From Allobosea sp. (lineage in GTDB: Bacteria; Pseudomonadota; Alphaproteobacteria; Rhizobiales; Kaistiaceae), in NCBI GenBank assembly GCA_017307955.1, contig JAFKFV010000009.1, positions 310,001-374,000 of the forward strand: DNA of 64,000 bases. Direction: 5' to 3'. The position numbers and the translations under genes were made by a program. Of this stretch, positions 35,925 through 44,899 are shown piece after piece (position 1 is the first letter of the stretch; each line of letters starts with the position of its first letter). The notes beneath the pieces were generated by a model. That model did not search any database and was not told the origin of the DNA. It saw only the letters and a program-made list of their open reading frames with translations.

Positions 35925-37397
35925 TTATCGCAAGCCGGCTCCGAAATGGCAGCCGCAGCCATAATAGCGGCGGACGGCGCGCTTCATGGCCGCCGTTGCG
36001 GCATCGTCGGGCGGCGCAGCGCTCCATGAGCGCCTGGCCTCGGCGATCAGCTCAGCCTCCAGCGCCGGGCGGTCGACGGTGACGCAGCGGCCATCGGCGA
36101 CGATCACCCGGCCGCCGACGATGAGGCGGCGGATATGCTTCCGCGTCGCCCTCGTCAACAGGACATTGGTCGGATCGGCATCTTCGGCGAGGACATCGGG
36201 CGTCATGGCGGCATAGTCGAGTTCGAGGATATCGGCCGGAGCGCCCGGCGCGATCCTGCCGCCGCCATCCTCGCCGATCACCGCGCGGCGGCCATCGATG
36301 GTCGCGCCCTCGAACAGCCGCGCCGTCGTCAGCACGTCGTCGAGGCCGAAGCCGCGATGGTTGAGCCAGACGAGCCGCATCTCGCGCAAAATGTCGTCGT
36401 CGTCATCGAGCGGCTGCGCGTCGAGGCCGATGCCGAAACGGGTGCCGGCCTTCAGGAAATCCGCCACCGGCGCGATGCCGGACCGAAGACGGAAATTGGA
36501 CGAGGTGTTCACCGAGACGATGACGCCGCGCTCGGCGAGCAGCGCGCTTTCTTCCGCCGTCAGATAAACGCCATGGGCGATCGAGAGACGCGGCGAGAGG
36601 AGGCCGAGTTCGTCGAGCCGGCGGACGATGCCGTCCGGATAGGCATGGTCGGCCCATTCGCGCTGATAGCGCGTCTCGAGAAGGTGCATGTGAACACGCC
36701 GGCCGCTCGACGCCGATGCCTCGGCGATCGCGGCGAGCGAGGCATCCGACACCCATTGCGCGCCGACGGGGCAGTATTGGATGGAGAAGCGGTCGTGTTC
36801 GAACGCCGCCATCTCCTCCACGAGGCCAAGATAGGTGCGCACCTCCTTCGGCGGCCCGAGGCGGGCTTCCAGTCGGGGCCGGAGGGAGGGTTCGGCGGCG
36901 GCGAGGAAGGTTGCCTGGTCGCCATAGACGAGCGGGTTGCGGTCGGTGAAGGGCGCGGCGAAGGCGACATGGATGCCGACATCGGCCGCCGCGCGGGAGA
37001 CCGCCTCGCATTCCTCGAGGATGCGGCTCTCGTCCTGCGGTCCATGGCTGTGATTGGTGGCGCAGATGCCGCCCTCGGCCATGCGGGCGAAGGCAACGAC
37101 GGCGCGGCGATAGGCATCGAGCTTCGGCTCGCGCGACAGCGTCGGAATCCAGGCTTCGAGGGCATCATCGACGGCGCCGAAGGCGAGCGTCCTGAGGCCG
37201 CGGCCATGGTCATGCGCATTGACCGGGGCGGCGATCGCCATTGTTCCCGGCGCAGCGCCGTTGAGCGGCGCGATGGCGGCGATACGGCCGTCCTCGATGG
37301 TGATCCGCGCCGGACCGCTCGCCGGCGCCATGCCGGGCTCAGCCAGGATGGCGCCGACATCGAGTTCGGCAGGCGACGAAAATTGAGGCACGGCCAC
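35925..37397 (-). CDS. Amidohydrolase superfamily protein (deaminase-like)
   Basis: A 490-residue TIM-barrel amidohydrolase. The metal-binding HxH is HDH in APVNAHDHGRGL near residue 60. A later His lies in HMHLLETRYQREW, then SIAHGVYL, and the Asp at the end of the barrel is near GIGLDAQPLDDDDD. This layout is seen in guanine/8-oxoguanine/cytosine-type deaminases and ureidases. The substrate is unknown. The C-terminus ends in YYGCGCHFG. The start is assigned to the GTG at 37397, since GGAAGGA lies immediately upstream. The ATG at 37481 would add 28 non-conserved residues. Confidence 0.85.
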   Translation of the reverse strand: MAVPQFSSPAELDVGAILAEPGMAPASGPARITIEDGRIAAIAPLNGAAPGTMAIAAPVNAHDHGRGLRTLAFGAVDDALEAWIPTLSREPKLDAYRRAVVAFARMAEGGICATNHSHGPQDESRILEECEAVSRAAADVGIHVAFAAPFTDRNPLVYGDQATFLAAAEPSLRPRLEARLGPPKEVRTYLGLVEEMAAFEHDRFSIQYCPVGAQWVSDASLAAIAEASASSGRRVHMHLLETRYQREWADHAYPDGIVRRLDELGLLSPRLSIAHGVYLTAEESALLAERGVIVSVNTSSNFRLRSGIAPVADFLKAGTRFGIGLDAQPLDDDDDILREMRLVWLNHRGFGLDDVLTTARLFEGATIDGRRAVIGEDGGGRIAPGAPADILELDYAAMTPDVLAEDADPTNVLLTRATRKHIRRLIVGGRVIVADGRCVTVDRPALEAELIAEARRSWSAAPPDDAATAAMKRAVRRYYGCGCHFGAGLR

Positions 37398-37536
37398 GCT
37401 TCCTTCCGCTGCCGCGCGGGGGCGCGCGGCGTCCGGCCGGGCGTCTTTTTGTCGACAAAGCCCGGCAATCCAGCGATCCATCGATCAATCGCCAGATTGT
37501 CGAAAGCAGATTCCGTGCCAGCGGAGGGAGGCTCCG

Positions 37537-37785
37537 TCAGCCGGTCGGACCCTGGTTACCGTCTTCGTCCCCGGCTTCCGGCATCATGCCGCTGCCGATC
37601 GTGGCGTCCGGATTGACGAGGTCGGGGCGGGCATGCGGCCCGGCGGCGGGCAGCTCAGGCTCGACATGGCCGCCTTCGACCTGCTCGGCCTCGGCCCAGA
37701 ATTCCTCCGCCCGGCCTTCGGGCGAGCCGGCGGCGAGCCAGAGATGATAGGCTCGTTCACGCACGCGTTCTTCGAGATCGGCCAT
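37537..37785 (-). CDS. DUF2934 domain-containing protein
   Basis: An 82-residue protein. The N-terminal half is the short DUF2934 helix-turn-helix-like motif RVRERAYHLWLAAGSPEGRAEEFW, interrupted here for length. The C-terminal half is a disordered, Gly/Pro/Asp-rich tail. The family is common in Hyphomicrobiales and has no assigned function. A strong GGAGGAGG site precedes the ATG at 37785. Confidence 0.85.
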   Translation of the reverse strand: MADLEERVRERAYHLWLAAGSPEGRAEEFWAEAEQVEGGHVEPELPAAGPHARPDLVNPDATIGSGMMPEAGDEDGNQGPTG

Positions 37786-37859
37786 GGTTGTCCTCCTCCA
37801 TGCGGCATGGGTTCATGCCCCGTGATCATGGAGGTCCAACGTGACGGGGATGCGATGGT

Positions 37860-38660
37860 TCAGACGCCGAGCTTCGCGAGCGCCGCGTCGAGCCCGTCGC
37901 GGGAGAAGTCGAAGCTGACGGTCTTGCCGCTCTTCAGCACCATTTCCGTCGAGATCCGGCCGGACCGGCGCAACAGCGCGATGAAATCGCCGGCGAGCCG
38001 GGCGCGGACTTCGCAGGAATGCGCGCCGCAGGCCGTGAAGGGAACCGTCTTCGGCCGTCCGTCGCCCATGATCAGCGTCATGCCACGATCCACCATGACG
38101 CTGGTCGGCGCGGTCCAGACGGCGAAAAGGCCATCGGCGCTGTGCTCGATTGTCCAGGAAGTCTCGACCAGCGGATCGTCCGGCTGGCTGAGGCTCTGCG
38201 AAGCGGTGCAGAAGCTTGCCTCCGGCCGGTCGCAGGCGGCGATCCAGCCGCGCGGCGTCAGCGGCGGCGGCGGCAACGTCGCCGAGGGCGCGACGAGGCG
38301 GACAGGCTCCGGCTGCGCGGCAAAGGGCCGGGCCGGCCCTGTCGCCACCGGGGCGGCTATCGAACCGGTGGCGACCGGATCGACATTGGCAACGGGCGCC
38401 GGCGCGGCATGCTTCACGAGACGGATATCGGTCGATTGCGGCTGGATCGACGGCGGCGGCGCCGACATGGCGATCAGCGTCGGAGGCGTCTCTTCAACGC
38501 CGCCATTGATGCCGAAAAGGGTGCGAGCCGCCATCAGCGTGCCGTCGGACTGCCACAGGATGACCGCCACCACCAGAGCAACGACCGTCAGCCCCTCGAC
38601 CACGCGGTAGAAGGTCGAGCGCGGATCCGGAGGCTCAAGCTCGTCGAACGAGTCGCTCAT
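37860..38660 (-). CDS. IalB-like protein with N-terminal membrane anchor
   Basis: A 266-residue protein of the invasion-associated-locus-B (IalB) fold. The N-terminal cytoplasmic tail is acidic. A single membrane segment (VVEGLTVVALVVAVILW, about residues 21-37) follows, then a Pro/Ala-rich periplasmic linker. The C-terminal IalB domain, from about residue 140, shows WIAACDR, the conserved cysteine pair in TACGAHSCEVRA, and an LLRRSG helix. Such proteins respond to envelope stress or act at the surface. It lies 61 bases downstream of a second IalB-like gene, suggesting a duplicated pair. The start is the ATG 38660, though no strong ribosome binding site is seen. Confidence 0.85.
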   Translation of the reverse strand: MSDSFDELEPPDPRSTFYRVVEGLTVVALVVAVILWQSDGTLMAARTLFGINGGVEETPPTLIAMSAPPPSIQPQSTDIRLVKHAAPAPVANVDPVATGSIAAPVATGPARPFAAQPEPVRLVAPSATLPPPPLTPRGWIAACDRPEASFCTASQSLSQPDDPLVETSWTIEHSADGLFAVWTAPTSVMVDRGMTLIMGDGRPKTVPFTACGAHSCEVRARLAGDFIALLRRSGRISTEMVLKSGKTVSFDFSRDGLDAALAKLGV

Positions 38661-38721
38661 GCGTGACACGGGGGGAGTCCGGTGAATCGACCGCTCAACA
38701 ATCAGTAATCTTGGTTAAGAT

Positions 38722-39237
38722 TTACTTGATGGCGTCGAAAGCCGATGCGAAGCCGGCGAGCGGAAGCGCGACACGGACAGGCGTCTTGTCGAGACCGGAG
38801 AAGACAAGCGCGAGCGTCTTGCCCGCGGACATCATGGCAGCGAACTCAGCCGGCAGCGGCGCGCCGGCATAGCAGCCGGAGGGATCGCAGGTCTGCAGCG
38901 GCAGGGACCGGGCGCCCGCTCCGTCGACATCGATGGTAACGCCGCCTTCCAGCGAGAGGCCGAGCGGCAGGCGGATCATCACGACCGGCCGCCGCGTATC
39001 GGCAGGAACGCGGACCGTCACCGAGGCAACGAGTTGGCCGCTCCCGGACAGGACCGCACGCTGGGTCAGTTCGCAATCCGGCGCCGCGGCACGCGCCACC
39101 GAGACGCAACTCGCCGCCCAACCAGGCTTGCCGGGCGCAGCATCCTCAGCCCATGCCGCGAGCGGCCCGCCAGTCACGGCGAGGCTGAAGGCAACAAGCG
39201 CCGGCAGGAGACGAATCGGCGGGCGAGGAGGCTGCAT
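38722..39237 (-). CDS. IalB-family exported protein
   Basis: A 171-residue protein with a signal peptide (cleavage near AWA-ED, about residue 30) and an IalB domain. Features are WAASCVSVARAA, a central strand pair (MIRLPLGLSLEGGVTIDVDG), and the cysteine pair in LQTCDPSGCYAG. It ends just upstream of the larger membrane-anchored IalB-like gene, and both lie on minus. Classic IalB was first noted in invasion of red blood cells by Bartonella. In free-living relatives the role is not known. Confidence 0.85.
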   Translation of the reverse strand: MQPPRPPIRLLPALVAFSLAVTGGPLAAWAEDAAPGKPGWAASCVSVARAAAPDCELTQRAVLSGSGQLVASVTVRVPADTRRPVVMIRLPLGLSLEGGVTIDVDGAGARSLPLQTCDPSGCYAGAPLPAEFAAMMSAGKTLALVFSGLDKTPVRVALPLAGFASAFDAIK

Positions 39238-39279
39238 GCGGCCAGTCTCCCCACCGAAGCGGCCGGCGCAAGAGCGGCC

Positions 39280-41568
39280 TCAGCCCTGTTGCCTGCGGCC
39301 AAGCAGGGTCAGCGCGTTGATCGTCACGAGCACCGTCGCGCCGGTATCGGCGAGGATCGCCGGCCAGAGACCGGTGATGCCAAGCAGCGTCGTCACCAGG
39401 AACACCGCCTTGAGGCCGAGCGCGATAGCGATGTTCTGGTGAATCTTGCTCATGACGCGCCGCGCGAGGCGGATGAGCCGGGCGACATCGCTGATGCGGC
39501 TGTTGAGCACCGCGGCGTCGGCGGTCTCCAGCGCGACATCGGTGCCGCCGCCCATGGCGATGCCGACATCGGCGGCGGCGAGCGCCGGCGCATCGTTGAT
39601 GCCGTCTCCGACCTTGGCGACATGGAGGCCCTTGGCGCGCAGTTCCGTGACGATGCGCTGCTTGTCGGCAGGGAGCAGCTCGGCCCGCACCTCGATGCCC
39701 ATGTCACGGCCGACCCGCTCGGCGGCCTTGGCATTGTCGCCGGTCAGCATGATCGCCGAGACGCCAAGCCCCTTCAGCGCCGCGAGCCCTTCCGCGGCGT
39801 CCGGCCGCGCCCCGTCGCGCACGGCAACGAGCGCCAGCGCACGGCCATCGGCCACGAGAACCGAGACGCTGTCGCCGGCGGCGGAGAGCGTATCGGCCCG
39901 CGCGAGCGCGGACGCGTCGAGCGCCTCCCTGCCCTCGCCCGCGGCGGCGGTGCCGAGGAAGAGCCGGCGGCCATCGACCTCGCCTTCGACGCCGCGGCCG
40001 GGCACGACCTTGACCGACCCGGCCTCGGGGACCCGGGCGTCCATCTCGGCGGCGCGCGTGACGATCGCCTTGGCCAGCGGATGGCTCGACCCGGTCTCGA
40101 GCGCCGCCGCGAGGGCGAGGATATCGGCCTCGGCCTCGCTTCCAAGCGGCACGACCTCGCTCACCACCGGCCGGCCGAGCGTCAGCGTCCCGGTCTTGTC
40201 GAAGGCGACGCGATCGATGCGGGCGAGCTGTTCGAGCACGGCGCCGCCCTTCATCAGCAGGCCCTGCCGGGCGCCCGAGGCGAGACCGGCCGCGATGGCC
40301 GCCGGTGTCGAGATCACCAGCGCGCAGGGGCAGCCGATGAGCAGCAGCGCCAGCCCCTTGTAGATCCACTCGTCCCAGCCGGCGCCGAAGAGGAGCGGCG
40401 GCACGACCGCCACCAGCGCGCCGACCAGCAGCACGGCCGGAGTATAGACGCGCGAGAAGCGGTCGATGAAGCGCTCGGTCGGCGCCTTCGATTCCTGCGC
40501 TTCCTCGACGAGGCGGACGATGCGGGCGATCGTGTTGTCCTTCGCAGCCGCCGTCACCTCGACGCGCAGCACGCCGTCGGCGTTGATCGTCCCGGCATAG
40601 ACGGCGTCGCCGACGCCCTTCTTCTTCGGCACGCTCTCGCCGGTGACGGTCGCCTCGTCGAGCGCGCTCTCTCCAGTCAGGATGACGCCGTCGGCCGCGA
40701 CGCGGTCGCCAGGCCGGACCATGATCACCATGCCCACCGCGAGGCTGTCGGCGGCGACGGTCTTGGTACCGCCGTCCGCCTCGACCAGCGCGGTCTCGGG
40801 AACGAGCTCCGAAAGGGCGCGGATCGACGACCGGGCCCGGCGCGCCGCGGCGCCTTCCAGCATCTCGCCGATCAGGAACAGGACGACGACCACCGCCGCC
40901 TCCTCGCTGGCCCCGATCGCGACCGCGCCGACGGCGGCGATCGTCATGAGCGTCTCGATCGAGAAGGGCGAACCGAACCGCGCCGCCATGAAGGCGCGGC
41001 GGGCGATCGGCACGAGGCCGACCAGCATGGCGAGCGCGAAGGGCCAGTGGCCGAACTGCGGCAGGGCAGCGACGACAATCCAGGCCAGCACGAAGCCGGC
41101 CGCGGCGGCGATCGTCAGCCGCGCCTTGCCGGTCCGCCACCAGGCGACACCATCCTCGTCCTCGTCGTCATGGCCGTGCAGGCCCGCCGGCATCGCGTCC
41201 TCGGCGGGGGCGGCGTGATCATGTTCCGCGTGGTCGTAATCCCCGTGGTCGTGATCCCCGTGGTCGTGGCCGTCATGATCGTGGTGGTCGTGATCTTGGT
41301 GGTCATGCGCAGCCTTCTGCCGCTCCGGCTCGGCCGCGCCGCCGATCAGCGCCGCGCGGTAGCCGAGCGCGGCGACGTCGCGCGTCACCGCCGGTGCGAT
41401 GGCGGCCTCGCTGCGGCGCGACACGGTCATGGTGCCGGCGGCCACCGACACGCTGACTTCGACGACGCCGTCGATGCGCCGCACGGCGCGGTCGATCTTG
41501 GCGGCGCAGGCCGCGCAGTCCATGCCACCGATGCGGTAGCGCTCTTCCGTCGTGAGCGGCGCGTTCAT
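39280..41568 (-). CDS. zntA: Heavy-metal P1B-type ATPase (Zn/Cd/Pb exporter)
   Basis: A 762-residue metal-exporting P-type ATPase. It has an N-terminal HMA domain with GMDCAAC (Cys18, Cys21), then a His/Asp-rich linker of about 30-50 residues. The CPC membrane motif in GCPCALVIS is near residue 410. The phosphorylated Asp457 lies in DKTGTLTLG, and VGDGINDAPAL is near the C-terminus. CPC with a DKTG and His-rich linker fits ZntA/CadA-type pumps for Zn, Cd or Pb. The start is taken at the ATG 41568, with a GAGG site six bases upstream. The ATG at 41595 lies at the predicted transcription start and is unlikely. It is controlled by the divergent MerR gene. Confidence 0.93.
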   Translation of the reverse strand: MNAPLTTEERYRIGGMDCAACAAKIDRAVRRIDGVVEVSVSVAAGTMTVSRRSEAAIAPAVTRDVAALGYRAALIGGAAEPERQKAAHDHQDHDHHDHDGHDHGDHDHGDYDHAEHDHAAPAEDAMPAGLHGHDDEDEDGVAWWRTGKARLTIAAAAGFVLAWIVVAALPQFGHWPFALAMLVGLVPIARRAFMAARFGSPFSIETLMTIAAVGAVAIGASEEAAVVVVLFLIGEMLEGAAARRARSSIRALSELVPETALVEADGGTKTVAADSLAVGMVIMVRPGDRVAADGVILTGESALDEATVTGESVPKKKGVGDAVYAGTINADGVLRVEVTAAAKDNTIARIVRLVEEAQESKAPTERFIDRFSRVYTPAVLLVGALVAVVPPLLFGAGWDEWIYKGLALLLIGCPCALVISTPAAIAAGLASGARQGLLMKGGAVLEQLARIDRVAFDKTGTLTLGRPVVSEVVPLGSEAEADILALAAALETGSSHPLAKAIVTRAAEMDARVPEAGSVKVVPGRGVEGEVDGRRLFLGTAAAGEGREALDASALARADTLSAAGDSVSVLVADGRALALVAVRDGARPDAAEGLAALKGLGVSAIMLTGDNAKAAERVGRDMGIEVRAELLPADKQRIVTELRAKGLHVAKVGDGINDAPALAAADVGIAMGGGTDVALETADAAVLNSRISDVARLIRLARRVMSKIHQNIAIALGLKAVFLVTTLLGITGLWPAILADTGATVLVTINALTLLGRRQQG

Positions 41569-41603
41569 CGCGAACCTCGCTTCCCTTGTATTCATCGAGG
41601 GAG

Positions 41604-41634
41604 AGGCTAAATGCTCTAGCGACTAGAGGATCAA
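41604..41634 (-). promoter_or_regulatory. MerR-type promoter and operator for the metal ATPase
   Basis: The operator is CTCTAG, three bases, CTAGAG (41614-41628), a close relative of ZntR/CadR sites. It sits between TTGATC (minus strand, 41634-41629) and TAGCCT (41609-41604). The spacing is 19 bases, the elongated spacer typical of MerR-activated promoters. The first in-frame ATG would sit almost at the transcription start, so translation probably begins downstream. Confidence 0.8.
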
Positions 41635-41649
41635 GCGGGAAATTCACCG

Positions 41650-42072
41650 ATGCGCGCAATCTCGATCGGCGCCGTCGCCAAGGCGACCGGCGTCAAGGTT
41701 CCGACGATCCGCTATTATGAGGAGGTCGGCCTGCTGCCGGCCGCCGACCGCACGGCGAGCAACCGGCGGTCCTATGACGAGACGACGGTACGGCGGCTGC
41801 GCTTCATCCGCCATGCGCGCGATCTCGGCTTTTCGGTCGATGCGATCCGGCAGCTGATCGACCTGTCGGACCAGCCGGATCGCTCCTGCGGCGATGTCGA
41901 TTCGATCGCGCGGCTGCATCTCGCCGATATCGACGAGAAGATCGCCCGCCTGACGGCGCTGAGGAGCGAGGTCGAGCGCATGGTCGACGAGGGCGCGCAT
42001 GGCCGCGTCGCCGACTGCCGCGTCATCGAGGTGCTCGGCGACCACGCCGCCTGCCTGCACGAGACGCATTGA
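41650..42072 (+). CDS. MerR-family metal-responsive regulator (ZntR/CadR type)
   Basis: A 140-residue MerR regulator. The winged HTH is ISIGAVAKATGVKVPTIRYY, then EEVGLLP, followed by a long dimerisation helix. Metal-ligand candidates are Cys in RSCGDVD and a C-terminal cluster of Cys and His in VADCRVIEVLGDHAACLHE. This pattern suits Zn, Cd or Pb sensing. It is divergent from the P-type ATPase, with a MerR-type promoter between them, and therefore activates that exporter when metal is bound. Confidence 0.93.
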   Translation: MRAISIGAVAKATGVKVPTIRYYEEVGLLPAADRTASNRRSYDETTVRRLRFIRHARDLGFSVDAIRQLIDLSDQPDRSCGDVDSIARLHLADIDEKIARLTALRSEVERMVDEGAHGRVADCRVIEVLGDHAACLHETH

Positions 42073-42105
42073 GGCCCAGGGCCGCGCAACCCCCTCAACC
42101 CGGCA

Positions 42106-42123
42106 CTCTCCTGCGCGGGAGAG
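42106..42123. repeat. Single GGGAGAGG-family palindrome
   Basis: CTCTCC, six bases, GGAGAG lies downstream of the MerR gene and upstream of the SMP-30 stop. It belongs to the repeat family seen at 6144-6538, 23283-23628 and 32052-32404, and could end the two convergent transcripts. Confidence 0.6.
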
Positions 42124-42148
42124 GCCGGAGTGAGGGTCTACGCGTCGA

Positions 42149-43072
42149 TCACGCCTTCGGGCGAAGCGCGCCCTGGGTGTTGAGATAGACCGAATAGAGG
42201 CTGGTCGTGCCGCAGATATAAAGGCGGTTACGCTTGCGTCCGCCGAAGCAGACATTGGCGACCACCTCCGGGATGCTGATCTTGCCGATCAGCGTGCCGT
42301 CCGGCGCGAAGCACTGGACGCCGTCGGCGGCCGAACTCCAGACATTGCCGTGGATATCGACGCGGAAGCCGTCGAAGAGGCCGGCATCGCAGGTCGCGAA
42401 GCGCCGCCCGGCGCCGACGCTGCGCCCGTCGGACGCCACCGGATAGACGCGGATGTCCGGCGAGCAATCAGCCTTGTGGGTGAGGCCGGTGTCGGCGACA
42501 TAGAGCAGCTTCTCGTCGGGCGAAAAAGCGAGGCCGTTCGGGCGCACCATGTCGGTGATCACCGCCGAGACGGAGCCGTTCACCGGATCGATGCGGTAGA
42601 CGTTGCAGGCGCCGATCTCGGAGATGGCGAAGTCGCCCTCATATTCGCCGTCGATGCCGTAGGTGGGATCGGTGAACCAGATCGAGCCGTCCGACTTCAC
42701 GACGACGTCGTTGGGCGAGTTGAGCTTCTTGCCCTCGAAGCGGTCGGCGAGGATGCGGCGCGAGCCGTCATGCTCGATGCGCGTCACCGCGCGGCCGCGA
42801 TGCTCGCAGGAGATCAGCCGGCCCTCGAGGTCGACCGTGTGTCCGTTGTGATTGTTGCAGGGCGTCAGGAAAACGGAGACCGATCCGTCGGTCTCGTCAT
42901 AGCGCAGCAGGCGGTCGTTCGGGATGTCCGACCAGATGAGATATTTGCCGGCGGCGAAATAGGCCGGGCCCTCGGCCCAGCGGCTGCCGGTCCACAGCTT
43001 CTCGATATGGACATTGCCCATCGCATAGCGGCGGAACCGGTCGTCCAGAACCACGAAATCCTTGTCGAGCAT
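42149..43072 (-). CDS. SMP-30/gluconolactonase family protein
   Basis: A 307-residue six-bladed beta-propeller of the SMP-30/LRE type, usually a calcium- or zinc-dependent sugar lactonase. Characteristic segments are [61 protein letters not shown], and [10 protein letters not shown] near the C-terminus. Metal-site Glu, Asn and Asp residues are in the expected strands. The true lactone substrate is not visible. The start at 43072 has a GGAGG site just upstream. The open frame before it is a non-conserved leader. Confidence 0.9.
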   Translation of the reverse strand: MLDKDFVVLDDRFRRYAMGNVHIEKLWTGSRWAEGPAYFAAGKYLIWSDIPNDRLLRYDETDGSVSVFLTPCNNHNGHTVDLEGRLISCEHRGRAVTRIEHDGSRRILADRFEGKKLNSPNDVVVKSDGSIWFTDPTYGIDGEYEGDFAISEIGACNVYRIDPVNGSVSAVITDMVRPNGLAFSPDEKLLYVADTGLTHKADCSPDIRVYPVASDGRSVGAGRRFATCDAGLFDGFRVDIHGNVWSSAADGVQCFAPDGTLIGKISIPEVVANVCFGGRKRNRLYICGTTSLYSVYLNTQGALRPKA

Positions 43073-43268
43073 GTTTCCTCCGGCTCGCTTCGCTCCCGCG
43101 CCGGAGCATAGGACAAAGCCCCGCCCCCGCAAGAGCCGATGGCCGGCGAACCGCCGTCATGCAACGGTCATCGACAATCGACGACAGACTGTTCACTCGC
43201 AGAGCGCTTTCCCGCGACGCGTGTTCGCCCGATGTAGACAGCACCGCATTCTCACGAGGGGTTTTTCG

Positions 43269-43868
43269 ATGACCAAGGTTCTGGTGCTCTATTATTCGGC
43301 CTACGGCCATATCGAGAAGATGGCCGAGGCCGTCGCCGAGGGCGTCCGCTCGGCCGGCGCCGAAGCCGTGATCAAGCGCGTGCCGGAGCTCGTCCCGGAC
43401 GACGTCGCCAAGGCCTCCTATTACAAGATGGACCAGGCCGCCCCGGTCGCGAGCCCGTCTGAGCTCGACCAGTATGACGCGATCATCGTCGGCGCCGGCA
43501 CGCGCTACGGCACGGTCGCCTCGCAGATGCGCAATTTCTGGGACCAGACCGGCGGCCTCTGGGCGCAGGGCAAGCTGACCGGCAAGGTCGGCTCGGTGTT
43601 CACCTCCTCGGCCACGCAGCATGGCGGCCAGGAGTCGACCATCCTCGGCTTCATCCCGACCTTCTTCCATCACGGCATGATCGTCGTCGGCCTGCCCTAT
43701 GCCTTCCAGGGTCAGATGGGCGTCGAGGAGATCAAGGGCGGCTCGCCCTACGGCGCTTCGACCATCACCGGCGGCGACGGTTCGCGCCAGCCTTCGGCCA
43801 TCGAGCTCGAGGCGGCCCGCTACCAGGGCGCCCATGTGGCGAAGATCGCCGCCAAGCAGGCGGCCTGA
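43269..43868 (+). CDS. wrbA: NAD(P)H:quinone oxidoreductase WrbA
   Basis: A 199-residue flavodoxin-like quinone reductase. The FMN-binding loop [18 protein letters not shown] is at the N-terminus. The WrbA-specific [20 protein letters not shown] lies near residue 75, and [11 protein letters not shown] near residue 117. It makes two-electron reductions of quinones and so limits oxidative stress. Length is normal for WrbA. An intrinsic terminator follows at 43903. It lies 196 bases from the divergent SMP-30 gene start. Confidence 0.95.
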   Translation: MTKVLVLYYSAYGHIEKMAEAVAEGVRSAGAEAVIKRVPELVPDDVAKASYYKMDQAAPVASPSELDQYDAIIVGAGTRYGTVASQMRNFWDQTGGLWAQGKLTGKVGSVFTSSATQHGGQESTILGFIPTFFHHGMIVVGLPYAFQGQMGVEEIKGGSPYGASTITGGDGSRQPSAIELEAARYQGAHVAKIAAKQAA

Positions 43869-43902
43869 TCCAGCCTGCAGAAGGCCGATCGGATCGATTC
43901 GA

Positions 43903-43932
43903 GGGCCGCGCCGGGAAACCGGCGCGGCCTTT
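43903..43932 (+). terminator. Intrinsic terminator after wrbA
   Basis: A perfect 11-bp stem GGCCGCGCCGG with loop GAAA and complement CCGGCGCGGCC, followed by TTTT. It ends the wrbA transcript before the MBL-fold gene. Confidence 0.92.
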
Positions 43933-43981
43933 TGCCGTCCCCGCAGTTGAAGCAGAAGGTGGCTGTCGCTAACTGGGTCGC

Positions 43982-44899
43982 ATGTCAGATATCTGCTTCG
44001 ATCGCGATTTCGACCCGCAGACGGGCCGCGCCGTGCCGCTCGGGCCGCTGGTGCGCCGCGTCACGGCCGGCAATGCCAACCCGTTCACCTTCCGCGGCAC
44101 CAACAGCTATATCGTCGGTCATGGCCACGTCGCGGTGATCGATCCCGGCCCCGACGATCCGGCCCATATCGAGGCGCTGCTGGCCGCCACGAGCGGCGAG
44201 ACGATCGAAGCCATCATCGTCACCCACACCCATCGCGATCATTCCGCCGGGGTACCGCGGCTCGTCGCGGCGACGGGCGCGCCCGTCCATGCCGGCGGCG
44301 CGCATCGATTCGCCCGCCCGCCGCGCGAGGGCGAGAGCGCCACGCTCGACGCCGGCGCCGACGAGAGCTTCGCGCCGGACGCCACGATCAAGGACGGCGG
44401 CATCATCACCGGCGACGGCTGGCAGCTCGAAGCCATCGCAACGCCCGGCCACGCCGCCAACCACATGGCCTTCGCCCTTTCGGGCAGCGACATGCTCTTT
44501 TCCGGCGATCACGTGATGGGCTGGTCGACGACGGTCGTCGCGCCGCCCGACGGCTGCATGGCCGATTACATGACCTCGCTGGAGCGGCTCGGCGCCCGTC
44601 CCGAGACGATCTATCTGCCCGGTCACGGCGCGCCGATCGCCGATGCGCCGTCCTTCGTGCGGGCGCTCCGCGCGCATCGGAAACTGCGCGAGGCGGCGAT
44701 CCTCGCCCGCATCGAGAAGGGCGACCGGACGATCGCCGAGATCGTCGCCGTCGTTTATCGCGAGACGCCGAGCGCGCTCCATGGCGCCGCGGCGCTCTCG
44801 GTGCTCGCCCATGTCGAGGATCTGGTCGCGAAAGGCCGTGTCCGCGTCCTGGAAGGCTCCGGCCTCGGCGCGCGCTACGAGGCCGTCAGCGGCGGCTGA
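43982..44899 (+). CDS. MBL-fold metallo-hydrolase (LACTB2-like)
   Basis: A 305-residue beta-lactamase-fold hydrolase. The main metal motif is THTHRDHSAG. A later His lies in ATPGHAANHMAF, and an Asp in FSGDHVMGW. The C-terminal helix-rich extension (LRAHRKLREAAILARI, then HVEDLVAKGRVRV) is a winged-helix-like feature of the LACTB2/ribonuclease-like branch. Substrate is not decided: RNA, a thioester or a glutathione adduct are all possible. The start at 43982 lacks a strong ribosome binding site. It overlaps the convergent DUF1499 gene by 14 bases. Confidence 0.85.
   Translation: MSDICFDRDFDPQTGRAVPLGPLVRRVTAGNANPFTFRGTNSYIVGHGHVAVIDPGPDDPAHIEALLAATSGETIEAIIVTHTHRDHSAGVPRLVAATGAPVHAGGAHRFARPPREGESATLDAGADESFAPDATIKDGGIITGDGWQLEAIATPGHAANHMAFALSGSDMLFSGDHVMGWSTTVVAPPDGCMADYMTSLERLGARPETIYLPGHGAPIADAPSFVRALRAHRKLREAAILARIEKGDRTIAEIVAVVYRETPSALHGAAALSVLAHVEDLVAKGRVRVLEGSGLGARYEAVSGG

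Noticed and set aside
41160..41320. Tandem GTGGTC/CATGATC-like repeats resembling a DNA repeat array
   Set aside because: They encode the His/Asp-rich linker of the metal ATPase, so the repetition is at protein level and explained by metal binding.
39034..41610. An 858-codon open frame antisense to the metal ATPase gene
   Set aside because: The translated sequence is Arg/Asp/His-rich with no domain pattern. It mirrors the codon bias of a high-GC gene on the other strand, which carries all catalytic motifs.
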